Source: Flaccisagitta enflata (lineage: Eukaryota > Chaetognatha > Sagittoidea > Aphragmophora). From it: a DNA stretch of 64,000 nt. The position numbers and the translations under genes were made by a program. The notes beneath the pieces are model-generated. The model worked only from the letters and a program-made list of their open reading frames with translations. It had not been told where the DNA came from and searched no databases. This document shows positions 1 to 16,360 of the stretch, piece by piece. Numbering within the stretch: the stretch's first letter is position 1; each line of letters begins with the position of its first letter. The DNA is taken from NCBI GenBank assembly GCA_965153355.1, contig OZ231127.1, forward strand, positions 62,930,001 to 62,994,000. The letters are read 5' to 3'.

Positions 1-681
1 TAATGTTGTGATTGGCATCTCCATCACATGCCACACTGTGTGTATGGAATTGCTGTGTGTATGGAATTGCTGTGTGTGGCATTCACCTCACTGCGTGCAT
101 CAGCACATCTTCGCAAAAGAAGCTCTCCCATGAGAAATGGTTTTCTCACGTTTTTGGTGTTGGGAGATGACCTCTTACTAAGAAATAGTCTTCGAGGAGA
201 AAAAAGGCGATAGGGATAGTGACATACTGCGAGATGGGCAGACTGACGGATAAATTGGCAGTCTGTTACTGACATGACAGTTACGTGCATTACTGACAGC
301 AGATCAAGGGGTAAAAATGAGTTTAAAATTCATCAATATTAACCCGCCGCATATGCTTCCGACCGTCTGTTAAACATTGAACGGAGGGACGAAATCAACA
401 AATCAATTTCTGCATCAACGACCACGTTAAGCATTGCTGTATCATAACTGGAGATTTGTACCAAAAGTCGAGCAAGACAAAGACAAAAGAGGAAAATTCC
501 ATGTCTTTATTGACAGCAATGTACCAGTAATGGCGGCTGTCGCCGTGAGGAAAAAAGTCGTAAGCGTTATTCACTTTTCACCAAGCTTTTGTCTTCAGTC
601 ACTGCATTTCTTTTTATTTGTTAGATCAAATCAAGAGCAATTGTATGTATTGGTTGTTCTGAAAATCAAAGAAAAATAGGA
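1..681. other. spacer, nothing assignable
   Basis: Ordinary mixed-composition DNA with a small local duplication (ATGGAATTGCTGTGTGT twice near 45-80). The open frames here are under 90 codons and show no recognisable domain, splice context or repeat structure. Confidence 0.5.
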
Positions 682-1125
682 CTGAGCCAAATGAGCTAGC
701 TGAGCAAAAATATTCAAAGTCACTCAACCAGACAACCAGCCATGCACACTGACATGCTTTCCTGTATTTGCATGCTTAAATCAAAACATTTATTCATTCA
801 TCCGTTATGAAATAAAAAAAAAAGCAAGCTTAATGGGCTAAATGAGCTAAATGAGCTAGAGTACTTTAAAAACACAGATGAGCAGATGAGCAGCTCTGCT
901 CACTGACATGCTTTCTTGTATTTGCTTGCTGAAACATTAATCAATATATTTGTGCATCTATTACATTTTTAATCAGAAAAAAAATTGAGCAAAGTGAGCT
1001 AAATGGGCTAAAATGCTCAAAATCACCCTCACAGATGAGCAACTATGCTCATATACATGTTTTCTTGTATTTGCATGCTCAAACAAACTTAGATACACTC
1101 CTTTATTGATCCTACACAAAATAAA
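682..1125. repeat. decayed ~150-bp tandem repeat, three copies
   Basis: Three diverged copies follow one another. Each has a GAGCTAAATGRGCTA block, then a GATGAGCA-like block, then TGCTTTCTTGTATTTGCATG, and ends in an A-rich stretch (near 682-830, 832-980 and 985-1120). Many substitutions separate the copies, so the array is old. Confidence 0.6.
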
Positions 1126-1344
1126 ATAAAATTGAAAAAAACTCAATTTGAATTTTTCGTAAATAAATCTTTAAAAATTCATAGCGCGACAAATATTTGC
1201 CGTAGAGCATTCTGCTTGGCGCCAAATGAAAAAGAATTATCAAATTTACTTACCCTATCAATTTCGTCCGAGGGTACAGTCGGTCGGTGGAGATTCACAA
1301 CTTCCGCATAAGAAAATGAAAACCCTGTTTCTCTTGAATATGTC

Positions 1345-1373
1345 AAAAAGTCGAAGACTGACTTCGACTTTTT
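1345..1373. other. perfect 12-bp-stem hairpin
   Basis: The arm AAAAAGTCGAAG (1345-1356) and its exact reverse complement (1362-1373) flank a 5-base loop. A near-identical hairpin occurs at 42203-42232 just before a family D element, so it may be a piece of a dispersed element. Confidence 0.6.
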
Positions 1374-1578
1374 TTCCGATTAAGGTGAAAGACCAAGCCA
1401 GCTGAGACAGAGTTTTTCAAAGAAATCGAATTCCAAATAAGTGACTTGGGGTTACAAAATCGTTGTAAATGGTTGGCTAGGGGCGTACAACTCCTACCCC
1501 CGCTCCTACACACAAATACACAAACACACACAAGAGCAACTGCGGCCCGGCATCTAAAAAACGCGTTTTCACACTTTT

Positions 1579-1930
1579 GGGCAGCGGCCCCGAAGGGATC
1601 GATGACCTATGGGGGATTTTCTCCTTCTCCTTCTTCTCCTACGTCCCCCCCTCAAATCCCAGTCTCGAGGCCCAAATTCCAGTCTCGAGGCCCAAATCCC
1701 AGTCTTGAGGCCCAAATCCCAGCCTCAAGGCCCAAATCCTAGCCTCAAGGCCAAAATCCTAGCCTGGAGGCCCAGATTTCAGTCTTGAAGCCCAACTCTG
1801 CCTCAACATCAAAATCTCAGCCAAGAGGCCGCTGCCAAGAGGCCGCTGCCCTGCTCCCCCCTCAACTTCAACCACAACCTACTTAGGCAGGGCACGGGTA
1901 CCGCTGACCATCTAACGCTTTTGCGACTAT
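1579..1930 (+). mobile_element. fold-back family F copy, decayed, with internal minisatellite
   Basis: It starts GGGCAGCGGCCCCGAAGGG and ends with a segment (GCAGGGCACGGGTACCGCTG near 1892) also found at the end of the complete copy at 54964-55587. The interior (about 1649-1800) is a ~20-bp minisatellite of GAGGCCCAAATCCCAGTCT units. The second inverted arm is largely lost. Like the complete copy it lies next to a T-run. Confidence 0.6.
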
Positions 1931-1995
1931 TCTTCTTGAGCTTCAAGGATCGACAGATGGACAAAGCCAATTAAAGAGTTGCGAGTCCACGACTG

Positions 1996-2196
1996 ACAAG
2001 ACCGTATACACAGCTACTGAAGTCGCGTGCGGGTGGGCAGGGGCAGTGATAAAAATTAAAAAAAGGCTTTTTAAGCAATTTGGCGGGAGCAATAACGCAA
2101 AAACCGCCCGTAAATGCCGAAAAAAAGCTAACGCGGACAGACGGACCGACCGACCGACATAGCGGGTCATAGAGTCACGTAGCACGTGACTAAAAA
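1996..2196 (+). mobile_element. family A short hairpin-ended element
   Basis: It reads ACAAG ... GAAGTCGCGTGCGGGTGGGC at the left. A GGACCGACCGACCGAC tract and the hairpin GTCACGT/ACGTGAC followed by TAAAAA form the right end. The subterminal repeat and the hairpin arm are related (GTCGCG/GTCACG). Confidence 0.75.
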
Positions 2197-2641
2197 GGAT
2201 GGGAATGAAAAAAGAGCAGTATAAAATGAATCAGGTGTTTTTACTAAAGGATTGAAAATTTTGAAATTCCTCCTTTTTTCACCGAATTCTAAAGATAGAA
2301 AAAAAAACGGAGAGAGGCAGCAAAAAAGAATTTAATCAAAAACTGATTCAATGATAACCTTTCAGAGGCGTATCCACGCATATACATTCAAATCAGTTCA
2401 TCTATCCAAAAATCATAGGTAGGCCTATGCATTTTGTGAGTTAGTATGATTTCAGATCTGCATCGTTTTTGACTGAATTGTGACGATCTTGATACTGATC
2501 ATATCGCTAGTGAAATGGCTGTAATTGACATCTTGATTTTCTTTGTTTATGCAGATTAACGTTTCATATCATTGTGGAATATCTTGTTGTCAAAAGGAGC
2601 GAAAAATATTGAGTATGTTCTAAAAAAAAAAAACAACTCAC

Positions 2642-6623
<3,982 letters not shown>

Positions 6624-7362
6624 TTTGGGTTTCCTAATTCTACTTTTTTAGCGCATCGCTTCAACTTCTCTTCAGCCCATCAGTGACTGGTGATGAGAAT
6701 CCCAGTTTCAGTTTTCTGAAAAAGAAGAATGAAACGAAAAAGTTATTTTATGTTTCAAAGCAGTAGGTATGAAAGGAGACCAACAGACTGACGTATGGAC
6801 AAACGCAAATGGTTTTTGATGTAGGAGTGCTTTGACGCAGGCTAAAAAAGTGCACAACTTGGGTGGGGCAGAGTAAGTGACACTGTGACAGAAGCGCGGT
6901 TATATGATAATACTTGATAGTAGGGTAACGCAGGTCAGAGGGCGAGGGTTCCACCGACAGTATTCATTCCTTTCCTTTCTATCTCTTCTTCCGCAACCTC
7001 CGCACTCTTCTGACTCTTTCCTTTATCGTCGGTTTTCGGGTCAAGGATGAATTTGTTAGAAGAGAGGTTGAAAAGGAGAAAGAGGAGGGAGAGGAAGAAG
7101 AGGAGGAGGAATTTGTTGGAAGAAAGGTTGAAGTTTGCCTTCTGCTAGATGAATGACGAGAAAGCAGAGCGACCAGCGGGAGAAGAAAACAAAGGCCACA
7201 CCAGAGAAGAAAAAAAAAGAGAAAAGACGTGGTAGTGGTAGCGAATATGGTAGAAGTGCTAGCTGTGGTGGTATTTGGTGGTGGTGTTGGTGGAGAAGGG
7301 GGAGGAGGAGGAGGATGTGGAGACGGGGGAATAGATGGCCAATGAAGCGCCCTCTCAATTGT

Positions 7363-7487
<125 letters not shown>

Positions 7488-7658
7488 CCGGTAGAAAAAC
7501 GGTGTTGAGGGAGCTGTGTGGGTGGTAGTTGAAAAATATGAGGATTGGGTCAAACAAACGAGGATGGGCACGTGAAAAAATAGGATGAACGACTTAACGT
7601 CGGGTGCACGCGCGCACGAGAAAGCAAATTCCACATTCAACATTTGGCATGAAAGAAA

Positions 7659-7990
7659 ACAAGCCCGATCGGGCAACGATGCGTCTGGACTGTGTCTCTA
7701 CGTGTGTTTAATCTTGCGCTAAGTCTGTGTCTTATTTAGATTATGGAGACACAGATGGACGAGCAGACAGATAAAATGATAGAAGTGTTAAGGAGGCGCC
7801 CAAAACACGTTTGTTGCGTCGATCATCTGATTTAGTAAAACATCTCACCGTGGCCAAAAACAACCGAGATCGAGAAACGCCGTCTTCGCAGTGGCGTAAC
7901 AGACGGACATACGGACGAAAGGATGGACGGATGAATGGACGGACGAACGGACTCTCTAATAGAGATGCGTTCTTGACAGACGTATCTAAG
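7659..7990 (+). mobile_element. family C short hairpin-ended element
   Basis: The left end is ACAAGCCCGATCGGGCAACG, followed by GATGCGTCTGGACTGTGTCT. The interior includes a CGGACGAAAGGATGGACGGA tract and CTCTAATAGAGATGCG. The right end GACGTATCTAAG is a decayed form of the family hairpin (GATGCG..CGCATC + TAAAA). The same left end recurs at 29506. Confidence 0.65.
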
Positions 7991-8637
7991 ACGTGGATAA
8001 AACCAACGCAAATGCATTTAATGCAATGTTGATTGAAGTCAGGGTCGTTGGTTTTGAAGAATCGATGCTTCGCGGGAGGGCAGGAATTCGTAGTTATTCT
8101 AAGAACAACTCGAGCAACGCGAGGGTGGGATCAATAACGCCTTGGACGCACGCAAAATGAAAAGAGGTCCATCATTTGCGTGCGCGCGATTATCTTTGGA
8201 TGTTAGAACAAGCATGCTTGCAAAAGAAAAAGAAATAAATGGATGAATAAATAGAAATGGAAATACGAGGTTTGTGGGTTAGGGGACGAAAAAATGATTG
8301 AGAGACTTTTTTGCACTCGACATCGCTGTTTTTTTAGGCGAAAATTTAGGGCGGTGGAAGTTGTGAGTTGTTCCAATTCTTTATTTTTTGGGGGGGACCA
8401 TTAGGCAGAACATCAGTATACATTTAATTCTATTTATAACATTTTACAATTCTAAAATCTTTAAAAGACATTTTTGTTATTCCAAAGCTTGTGACTGTAC
8501 CGCGGGACCTTAGGCTCAAGCCTCTTAAGCCTATTGAGAAGTCCGGCTCAGCTGTTTTTACGAAATCTTTAAGTTCCAGTAATTATAGAAAATGAGATTT
8601 TCAAGTACGACAAATGAAATTCGGGGAAAATGAATAA
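7991..8637. other. spacer
   Basis: Unique-looking DNA with a short G-run (GGGGGGG near 8390). I see no open frame, hairpin or repeat worth naming. Confidence 0.4.
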
Positions 8638-8877
8638 ACAAGGACAACCCTTTACAGTCGCGTGCGGTTGTTAAGACCATTAGACGAACAGACTAAAAGA
8701 CCAAAAGACTAAGAGACTAAATGTAAATTGACTTAAATTAACTTTGAATAACTCAAAATTACTTAAAATGACTTAAAATGGTGTAAAACGCCAAAAAAAA
8801 GCTAAGCGTTACCGACCGACCGACCAACCGACAGACGGACAGAGTGGGTTGTAGAGTCGCGTGCACGCGACTAAAAA
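8638..8877 (+). mobile_element. family A element
   Basis: Starts ACAAGG, with subterminal ACAGTCGCGTGCGG. The interior has ACTTAAAATGACTT short repeats and a CCGACCGACCGACC tract. It ends with the perfect 16-bp palindrome GTCGCGTGCACGCGAC (8856-8871) followed by TAAAAA. The subterminal repeat equals the hairpin arm. Confidence 0.8.
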
Positions 8878-9132
8878 CCGCTGGCAGAGACGTTTAAAAA
8901 TGAAAAAAAAAAATGACGGACGGCGGAAGTGAAGGTCTATTCTTTGATTGGTCCGTTGGCTTTTGTCAGGGGGAAGAAACGGCGATTGGTGCGTTGGATG
9001 ACGTGCGCTTTCCTATTATTTCCACATTCTACGTCCTTGAAATTTCAAGTGGAAGAAATCCGAAAGAAAATTTGACATGATCACGATTTGCCACTTCAAC
9101 TAGGGTTTTAAGAATTGGACGCAGGCTGTAGC

Positions 9133-9180
9133 GCCACCGCCACCGCCACCGCCGCCACCGCCACAGCCACCGCCACCGCT
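9133..9180. repeat. (CCACCG)n hexanucleotide repeat
   Basis: Imperfect CCACCG/CCGCCA repeat of about eight units. Flanking DNA to about 9640 holds imperfect copies of CTGACNCTGTTGCTGACGCC but no convincing gene. Confidence 0.85.
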
Positions 9181-9712
9181 CACACCCACACAGCAGTATC
9201 AACACTGTCACTTACAGTAGCAGAACATGACCGATAACGCTGTCAGTTCAACAAAGCATCACCAGCAGAGACGACCCTGGTCTGTCGTTCTCAACCGAAA
9301 AACACCACCAATACTGACCCTGTTGCTGACGCCAACAGAACCACGGGAACACAAACAAAGCCGTAGATAACACTCCAAATAACATCACAGATACTGACAC
9401 TGTTATTAACGCCAACACTGCAACACAGACGCTTAGGATGACGCAGACGACAACACTATGGTCGCAGGCAGTCATTTATACCTTCGACGCCACTTTTAAG
9501 CAACGAAGAGGCAAACATAATCCTCCTTTGGCATCATTGAATACGATGCGATCGACGATAAAAACAGCGATGACGTGGATGACGACGATAATGACGACGA
9601 TGACGACGGTGACGACGATGATTAATCACTATGCTTTTTGAAATAAATAATCCCTCACGGCAACTGGGAGAAATGAAATTGTAAGAAAGGCGCCGCCATC
9701 GTTCTTAACGTT

Positions 9713-9728
9713 GTTGTTGTCGTTGTCG

Positions 9729-9816
<88 letters not shown>

Positions 9817-9860
9817 CGTTGTCCTCGTCATCGTCGTCGTTGTTGTCGTTGTCGTTGTCG

Positions 9861-9904
<44 letters not shown>

Positions 9905-9906
9905 GC

Positions 9907-9999
<93 letters not shown>
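9713..9999. repeat. (TTG)n microsatellite
   Basis: About 90 TTG units with GTC/GTCCTCGTC interruptions near 9815-9862. Poly-Leu and poly-Asn frames across it are artefacts. Confidence 0.97.
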
Positions 10000-10211
10000 G
10001 CTGATGGTCGTAGTGGTTGTTGGTTTTTTTTTTTAATTTGTAGTTGTTGTTATTGTTGGAATTGTTAGTGTTATTGTTTTGTGTCGCTGTTGTATTCATT
10101 GTTTACTTTGATTGATGTCGTTGTCTTTATTGTTGCTGACTTTATTGTTGTTGCTGCTTTAACACTATAATTTTGGAAACCAGCAATAGACGAGAAGCGC
10201 ATGGAAAGAAA

Positions 10212-10393
10212 ACAAGGCCTGATACACGGCTACCGAAGTCGCGGGTGGGCAGGGGCCGTATTTGAGGTCACTAGACCATTTGGGCAGGAGTAGTGAGGTC
10301 AAAGAAATAAAATCATAAAAAAGTAAAGTGTGACCGACCAACCGACCGACGGACAAAGCGGGTTGTAGAGTCGCGTGCACGTGACTAAAAAAA
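10212..10393 (+). mobile_element. family A element (subtype with GGTCACTAGACCATTTGGGC)
   Basis: ACAAGGCCTGATACACGGCT start; subterminal GAAGTCGCGGGTGGGCAGG; GACCGACCAACCGACCGACG tract; right-end hairpin GTCGCGTGCACGTGAC then TAAAAAAA. Copies at 43066 and 53352 share the internal GGTCACTAGACCATTTGGGC block. Confidence 0.8.
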
Positions 10394-10454
10394 GTTTTGA
10401 TGAGGAAAAACCATGAAATGAAGGAATCCAAGATTAGAGAGAAAGCTCTATTTT

Positions 10455-10740
<286 letters not shown>

Positions 10741-11011
10741 TTATCGACTTCGACATCCGGTGATCTCGACCGCTGCTTAGTTGACATGGGCCGGACTGCA
10801 CCAGATGCGAAAAAGTTGCACCACGTACCACGGAATAGTTGTGACCGATCTCAATGTTAAAGGTGACATACTATTTGGTGATTTTCACGGTTTTTAACGT
10901 TTTTACGGTTAAACGTACTCGTACGTTGCTCTCGTGCTTATTAATTGTAGTGCCATTTGATCTTCGATGTTTTTTACTGTTAAACGTACTCGTACGTTGC
11001 TCTTCATACAC

Positions 11012-11185
11012 TTTTTAGATGCGTCCTCGCATCTCTATAAGAGGGTGTGTCCGTCCGTCCGTCCGTCCGTCGGTCCGTCCGTCGGTCCGTCTCCCATTTT
11101 CTCAAATTCAGTTTACGCACTCCCACACACTCAAAAACCATCCCTAACCATTATTAGATGCGTCCTCGCATCTCTTGAGCTGCTC
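11012..11185 (-). mobile_element. family C element, two hairpin ends
   Basis: On the plus strand TTTTTAGATGCGTCCTCGCATC opens the element. It contains the hairpin GATGCG/CGCATC with loop TCCT, then TCTATAAGAGG and a GTCCGTCCGTCGG tract. A second copy of the same hairpin lies at about 11156-11171, so this may be two adjacent or deleted copies. The upstream sequence ACTGTTAAACGTACTCGTACGTTGCTC is repeated at about 10905 and 10978. Confidence 0.65.
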
Positions 11186-11599
11186 TCCCAAACAGTCCCC
11201 AATTGTTTAGCTAGCTTGATTGTCAATGTTGATCATGCCCCCGTCCCTCCCACCTCCACAATTCAATTTTTGTTATATTAAAATCCATGCATTACTTTAA
11301 CATATCCAGCACATCATTCATTAAGTTTTTTAAAGACCCAATGAAGTAAAAAATGTCATAAGAAAGAAGTGGATTGCGTTTAATCTCCAAATTTTTATTA
11401 CCAATAATACTTTTTAAGAAATTTTTTTTCAAATAAGGAATTCATGAAAAATGAACACTCAACTACTTTATGCAAATAGTATCCTACTTTCTCCACATCT
11501 ATTCATGTCACCAGTAAACTACCTACTCAGTGACAGTGCAAATAAACCTACCAGTAACGACGAGGGCGCATCTATTGTTTGTCTATCAAACTTGTTTTA

Positions 11600-12054
11600 T
11601 TTTATAAGAGACCAGTTTATAAGAGACATGAGGCTGAGATTTGCCGAAATTTTAAGAACAAAATAAGAGAATGCCCAGGCTAAGATTCACTTTTGGAAAT
11701 TTTTTAGAAAAATTCTTTTTGAGTCTCTTGATAAAACATATGACAATCTTAAAACTTTTTTCAAAAATTTGTAAATTTTTCAGAAAAAGACTTTCTTTTT
11801 TGGTTTTGTTTGTCACATTGAACAAGATATTTCAAGTTTTATAATAACTAACAAGTTTTCAATTGAAGATACATAGAACACTACGAAATAGTGTATTTAT
11901 ACATTGTTTTCCATATAAATAGTGTATTCATACATTATTTTCCATATTTCACGCGTCGAAAAAATAAGAACAATTTAAAAGAGAATTTGAGCCTCAAAAC
12001 AGCAAAAAATTTAAGAACATCCAGGCTGAGTTTAAAAATCTTGTCTCTTATAAA
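11600..12054. mobile_element. inverted-repeat element (MITE-like)
   Basis: The termini TTTTATAAGAGACCAG (11600) and GTCTCTTATAAAA (12042-12054) are inverted. Inner arms also pair around AGGCTGA and TTTTAAGAACA blocks. A related but diverged element lies at 37880-38293. Confidence 0.5.
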
Positions 12055-12064
12055 AAAAAAAAGG

Positions 12065-12250
12065 TGTACATTACGAGGGCCAACAGGGACAAGCCAGTCG
12101 CCCGCTCGTCTTTTCTAACATGATATGATTCTGCCCCCGACCATCAAGGCTTTTGTATGGTCCTCCCCCACCCATTATATTGACGCTGCTGTGTAAATTT
12201 GATGCTCGTTTGGGGAAATAGACTGTTGAATTGAATTGAATTGAATTGTT
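12065..12250 (+). mobile_element. possible 3' end of a non-LTR retrotransposon
   Basis: A short non-repetitive stretch ends in GGGAAATAGACTG followed by four TTGAA units (12220-12245). Short tandem tails like this are typical of several LINE 3' ends. No reverse transcriptase is present, so this is inference. Confidence 0.3.
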
Positions 12251-12290
12251 TTTGTTTTTGTTTTTGTTTTTGTTTTTGTTGTTTTTGTTT

Positions 12291-12346
<56 letters not shown>

Positions 12347-12348
12347 GC

Positions 12349-12419
<71 letters not shown>

Positions 12420-12440
12420 TTTGTTGTTGTTATTTTTGTT
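12246..12440. repeat. (TTTTTG)n then (TTG)n microsatellite
   Basis: Hexamer TTTTTG units to about 12290, then roughly 40 TTG units. Confidence 0.95.
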
Positions 12441-12880
12441 GATGTTGTTTTTATTTAGTGTTTTAGCTGCGTTATTTTTTTACCACGCTCGTCGCGTCCA
12501 TCATTTTCTTGTTTCCTTTCCTGTCCCGAATCACGAAGTCACCACGAATATCATGATCCTTGTCAACAAGGCTTTCAGCATCGTCATTGAAAGCTGTCAT
12601 CATTTCCATCGTCGTTTCCACCATCACCCTCATTTCCGCTGTCGTTGTTGCCGCCGTCATTTCCGCCATTTTCGTCGTCGTCGCCGTCGTCATTCTCGTC
12701 AAAGTCTTCGTCGTCGTTGTTATCGCGGTGTTGATGTTGACGTGTTCGAATGTCGTTTTGTTTCTGCGAAGTGGATTTTCATTTGTGGCCGCCAGGGTCG
12801 CAAGCGGCCGACCGGGTAGACGAGCACTTTTGACCTTCCGTTGACATCATGTCACGGCCTCGTGGTGGATGTAGTCTGGG

Positions 12881-13110
12881 TGGTTGTGGTCGCGGTAGTG
12901 CGGGCCAGGATAGTGTCAGAATGGTGTGTTGATTGTGGTTTAGGATGTTTTGGTGGTTGTGATCGCGGTAGTGCGGGCCAGGATAGTGTCAGAATGGTGT
13001 GTTGATTGTGGTTTAGGATGTTTTGGTGGTTGTGGTCGCGGTAGTGCGGGCCAGGATAGTGTCAGAATGGTGTGTTGATTGTGGTTTAGGATGTTTTGGT
13101 GGTTGTGGTC
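12881..13110. repeat. 73-bp tandem repeat, three copies plus a stub
   Basis: TGGTTGTGGTCGCGGTAGTG begins near-identical units at 12881, 12954 and 13027. A fourth starts at 13100 and diverges after about 12 bases. Copies differ by a single base (GTGGTC/GTGATC), so the amplification is recent. Confidence 0.9.
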
Positions 13111-13363
13111 GTGACATAGAAGTTGAATTGCTTAAAGCTCTCTGTTGCCGGATAGAGAAACTTTGGCGTAATATGAGGGGCATAGGGCGATTGAAGTTGT
13201 GGTGGTGTTAGTGATTTAGGTGGTTATAGTCAGGAAACGAACAACTTTTGATGTGGAAGTGTGGCGGAGAGATAGGATAGATGACGTGAGAGTAGGGTGG
13301 TGTGGTGGTTATGCAATTATGGTTACTGTGGTGGTTTTGTTTGTGGTTATGTTGGCGAGATAG

Positions 13364-13975
13364 ACAAATGACTTTTGACCTTCCGTTGACGTGATGTCAT
13401 GGTGGTGTTGGCTTATGGTTTCAGTTGTGGTTGTAGTTGTGGATGTGTTTGTGGTTGTGTTGGGCTGTTGACGAGATGAACGAACAACTTTTGACTTTCT
13501 GTTGACGTGATGTCAGGGTAGTGTTGGCTTGTGGTTTGGGTTGTGGTTGTGTTTGTGTTGTTGGCGAGATACACAAACAACTTTTGACCTTCCGTTGACG
13601 TGATGTCAGGGTGGTATGGCTTGTGGTTTGGGTTGTGGTTGTGTTTGTGGTTGTGTTGGGCTGTTGGCGAGATAGACGAACAATATTTGACCTTCCGTTG
13701 ACGTGATGTCAGGGTGGTGTTGGCTTGTGGTTTAGGTTGTGTTTGTGGTTGTGTTGGCGAGATAGACGAACAACTTTTGACCTTCTATTGATGTGATGTC
13801 AGGGTGGTGTTGGATTGTGGTTTGGGCTGTGGTTGTGTTTGTGGTTGTGTTGGCGATATAGACGAACAACTTTTCACCTTCCGTTGACGTGGTTTGGGTT
13901 GTGGTTGTGGTTGTGGTTGTGTTGGCGAGATAGACGAACAACTTTTGACCTTCCGTTGACGTGATGTCAGGGACG
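13364..13975. repeat. ~72-116-bp minisatellite, seven units
   Basis: Each unit has ACTTTTGACCTTCCGTTGAC followed by GTGATGTCAGG and a GTGGTTGTG-rich half. Unit anchors are at 13371, 13487, 13580, 13684, 13773, 13869 and 13941. Read on the minus strand, units encode an EGQKLFVYLANTTT-like peptide in an open frame to 14211. Unit lengths are not multiples of three, so I do not call it a gene. Confidence 0.85.
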
Positions 13976-14619
13976 ACCGCGGCCGAGAATCGAAAGAGAC
14001 GAGAAACGGAAGCAGAACCACGAGAAGGAGAAATCCCAACGGGAAAACGGAGGAGAAATGGGGGGGGGGGGTGGTGGGAGGAGGGAGAAGAATGGATTTG
14101 GTGAAAGCAGCGGTGGTATCGCAGTGGCGGTATTGATGGTGGTGGCGCAGGAAGTGACTGGGAATTGTGAGCTTGGTTACTGTTATGAAAAATCAAGTTC
14201 ATTTGGCGCAAGTTTCTGCCTGTTTTTTTCCCCCTTTGTCCTTGTGTGTTTATCGTTATTCACGATTTTCTTACTGTACAATTTTTTGCTCTTTTTTTTT
14301 GGTTCTTTTTTTTGCCAAACGCAAAACGCCGACGAAAACGCAAAACAACGGCGGTGACTTTCATTACATACGCCAATATAACGCCATCTTGAGAGGGAAC
14401 TCGACGTCAAAGAGAAAAGGCAACAGCAGAAATTGCCTGAAATTGCTTTTTTCACCTCCTTCCTCTATCGCCTAGGCGTTCATGCCAATCTCCCTCGTCG
14501 TCTTGTTTTTTGTCATTGTCTTTATAATCGTCATTGCTATTGTCGTTGTCGTCGTCACTGTTGTTGTCTGTTCACGTCATCGCTCACATTTCTGTCTTCT
14601 TTGGCAGTCTCTGTCTTTT

Positions 14620-14653
<34 letters not shown>

Positions 14654-14842
14654 ATTCCAGGCCAATATCGGTTTTTCTTCTTTTCCGTTGTCTTAATTGT
14701 CGTCGTCGTCGTCGTCATTCTTATTGTCATCGCAATTCTTGAAAAAAAAGATACTTCCTGGTAACGTCCTATGCCATTGACCTTTATGTCGGCAGAGGTC
14801 CTAAAGGGCAAGAGCATCACACATGTCAACTTGAAAAAACTA
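13976..14842. other. mixed low-complexity spacer
   Basis: Contains a G-run (14057-14071) and short (GTC)n runs near 14619-14653 and 14699-14716. No splice-supported or recognisable coding segment was found. Confidence 0.4.
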
Positions 14843-15023
14843 GACACAGAGGTGCAGAGGAACAGATGAAAGGACGGACAGATAAAAAGACCAGAGTATC
14901 AGAAGAGGCTCTCAAAACATCCCAGAGATATGACGGACATGTACAGGCGGATACGGATCGACATAATGGATTGACGGATGGACAGACCCTCTAATAATAG
15001 AGTTGCGAGGACGCGTCAAATAA
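14843..15023 (+). mobile_element. family C element, partial
   Basis: Contains the family C interior (GACAGATAAAAAGACC, GAAGAGGCTCTCAAAACATC) and ends GACAGACCCTCTAATAATAG, then GTTGCGAGGACGCGTC. The left end is degraded. Confidence 0.5.
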
Positions 15024-15097
15024 ACACCCACTCTTTGTCCTCATTTTTTCATCATCTATCTTTACTTCCTTGACTCGAGCGCCTTTGAAAGTTTAAT

Positions 15098-15262
15098 GAG
15101 ACGCAGGGGCGGCAAAGCCATTCAATTTGTCCACGCGCGACGCGGCTGTGAGACGCAGAGCCATTCAATTTGTCCATGAGCGCCGCGGATGTGAGACGCA
15201 GAGTCACTCAATTTGTCCACGCGCGGCGCGGATGTGGGACGCAAAACCATTCAATTTGTTCT
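15098..15262. repeat. 43-52-bp minisatellite, four units
   Basis: Units start GAGACGCAG near 15098, 15150, 15193 and 15236. Each has CATTCAATTTGTCCACGCGC followed by a CGGCGCGG-type block. It is CpG-rich compared with its flanks. Confidence 0.8.
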
Positions 15263-15659
15263 AACGTGGGTCGGGACTAGGGAGACGTCGATTGAATGTA
15301 ACAGGAGACGACTGAGACAAAATTGACCACAATGCTCATCAAAGTTTAATGAGTAAATTTGAAAGACTGAAAGTGGCTTGAAAATGGTAAGCATATCGTA
15401 ACGCACAAGAGGTCGATGAGAGTAATGAACTTTATTTATGAAGAAGTAAAACATTGGTCAAGTTGTCAAATAGAGGTCAGGGTTTGTTAGGTGCGATGAG
15501 GATTGAGATTACTTTTAAAATCTTGTGTTGTAAAGGACTTGAAAGTAAACGCGTGTAAAAAGAATGTGCAGGGGTATCTGCACTGCCTTAAGACCGGCTA
15601 ACCACCCTTACCCAGTTTAAATGAGCGCTGAAATAAATAGAGCTACAGACTACTGATTG

Positions 15660-15792
15660 GTCTCATTTTTATGATTTGTCAAAACTCCCTAAATGATTTT
15701 AACGATTTTCAACTCGAGCGTGACCGACCGACCAACCGACCTACAGACAGACAGAGCCTCGGAAAGAGGTGAGTTGGCGCACCTATCAAATG
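15660..15792 (+). mobile_element. family D short element
   Basis: TTTTCAACTCGAGCGTGACC, then a CCGACCGACCAACCGACC tract, AGAGCCTC, and the end hairpin AGGTG/CACCT with GGCGCACCTATCAAA. Copies at 37640 and 42235 have the same order and end GGCGCACCTAAAA. Confidence 0.6.
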
Positions 15793-16024
15793 TAAAATCT
15801 TCATTTTACTTGACAGAGTGAGAAATACATTAATGTCAAGGCGATTTCGCGTAGCAGAACGAAATTACCCCCTTTCTAGTCTGTTTCGCTCAGCTCAGGT
15901 GTACGTTAACATACGCACATTACTTCCGCTTTTAATTGTATTGTCGATGAAACCAGAAAAGTTTTACCATTCATTCTAAGGAGTCGTAACAACACGTGAA
16001 TCATAGTTGCGTATTCTTAAAGAA

Positions 16025-16360
16025 TGTATGTATGCACGTATGTATGTATGTATGTATGTATGTATGTATGTATGTATGTATGTATGTATGTATGTATGTA
16101 TGTATGTATGTATGTATGTATGTTTGTATGTATGTATGTATGTATGTATGTATGTATGTATGTATGTATGTATGTATGTATGTATGTATGTATGTATGTT
16201 TGTATGTATGTATGTATGTATGTATGTATGTATGTATGTATGTATGTATGTATGTATGTATGTATGTATGTATGTATGTATGTATGTATGTATGTATGTA
16301 TGTATGTATGTATGTATGTATGTATGCATGTATGTATGTATGTACGTATGCATGTATATA
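16025..16360. repeat. (GTAT)n tetranucleotide microsatellite
   Basis: About 80 GTAT units with TTTGTATG interruptions at 16121 and 16199. Open in several frames only because it is a tetramer. Confidence 0.98.

Noticed and set aside
434-679. 81-codon plus-strand frame as a gene
   Set aside because: Ordinary length for chance, no domain, no splice or start context.
12472-12790. Minus-strand exon (VDKDHDIRGDFVIRDRKGNK)
   Set aside because: The last 40 codons look protein-like, but the upstream part is low-complexity Thr/Met sequence and a competing Asp/Asn-rich frame is equally open. Not supportable without transcripts.
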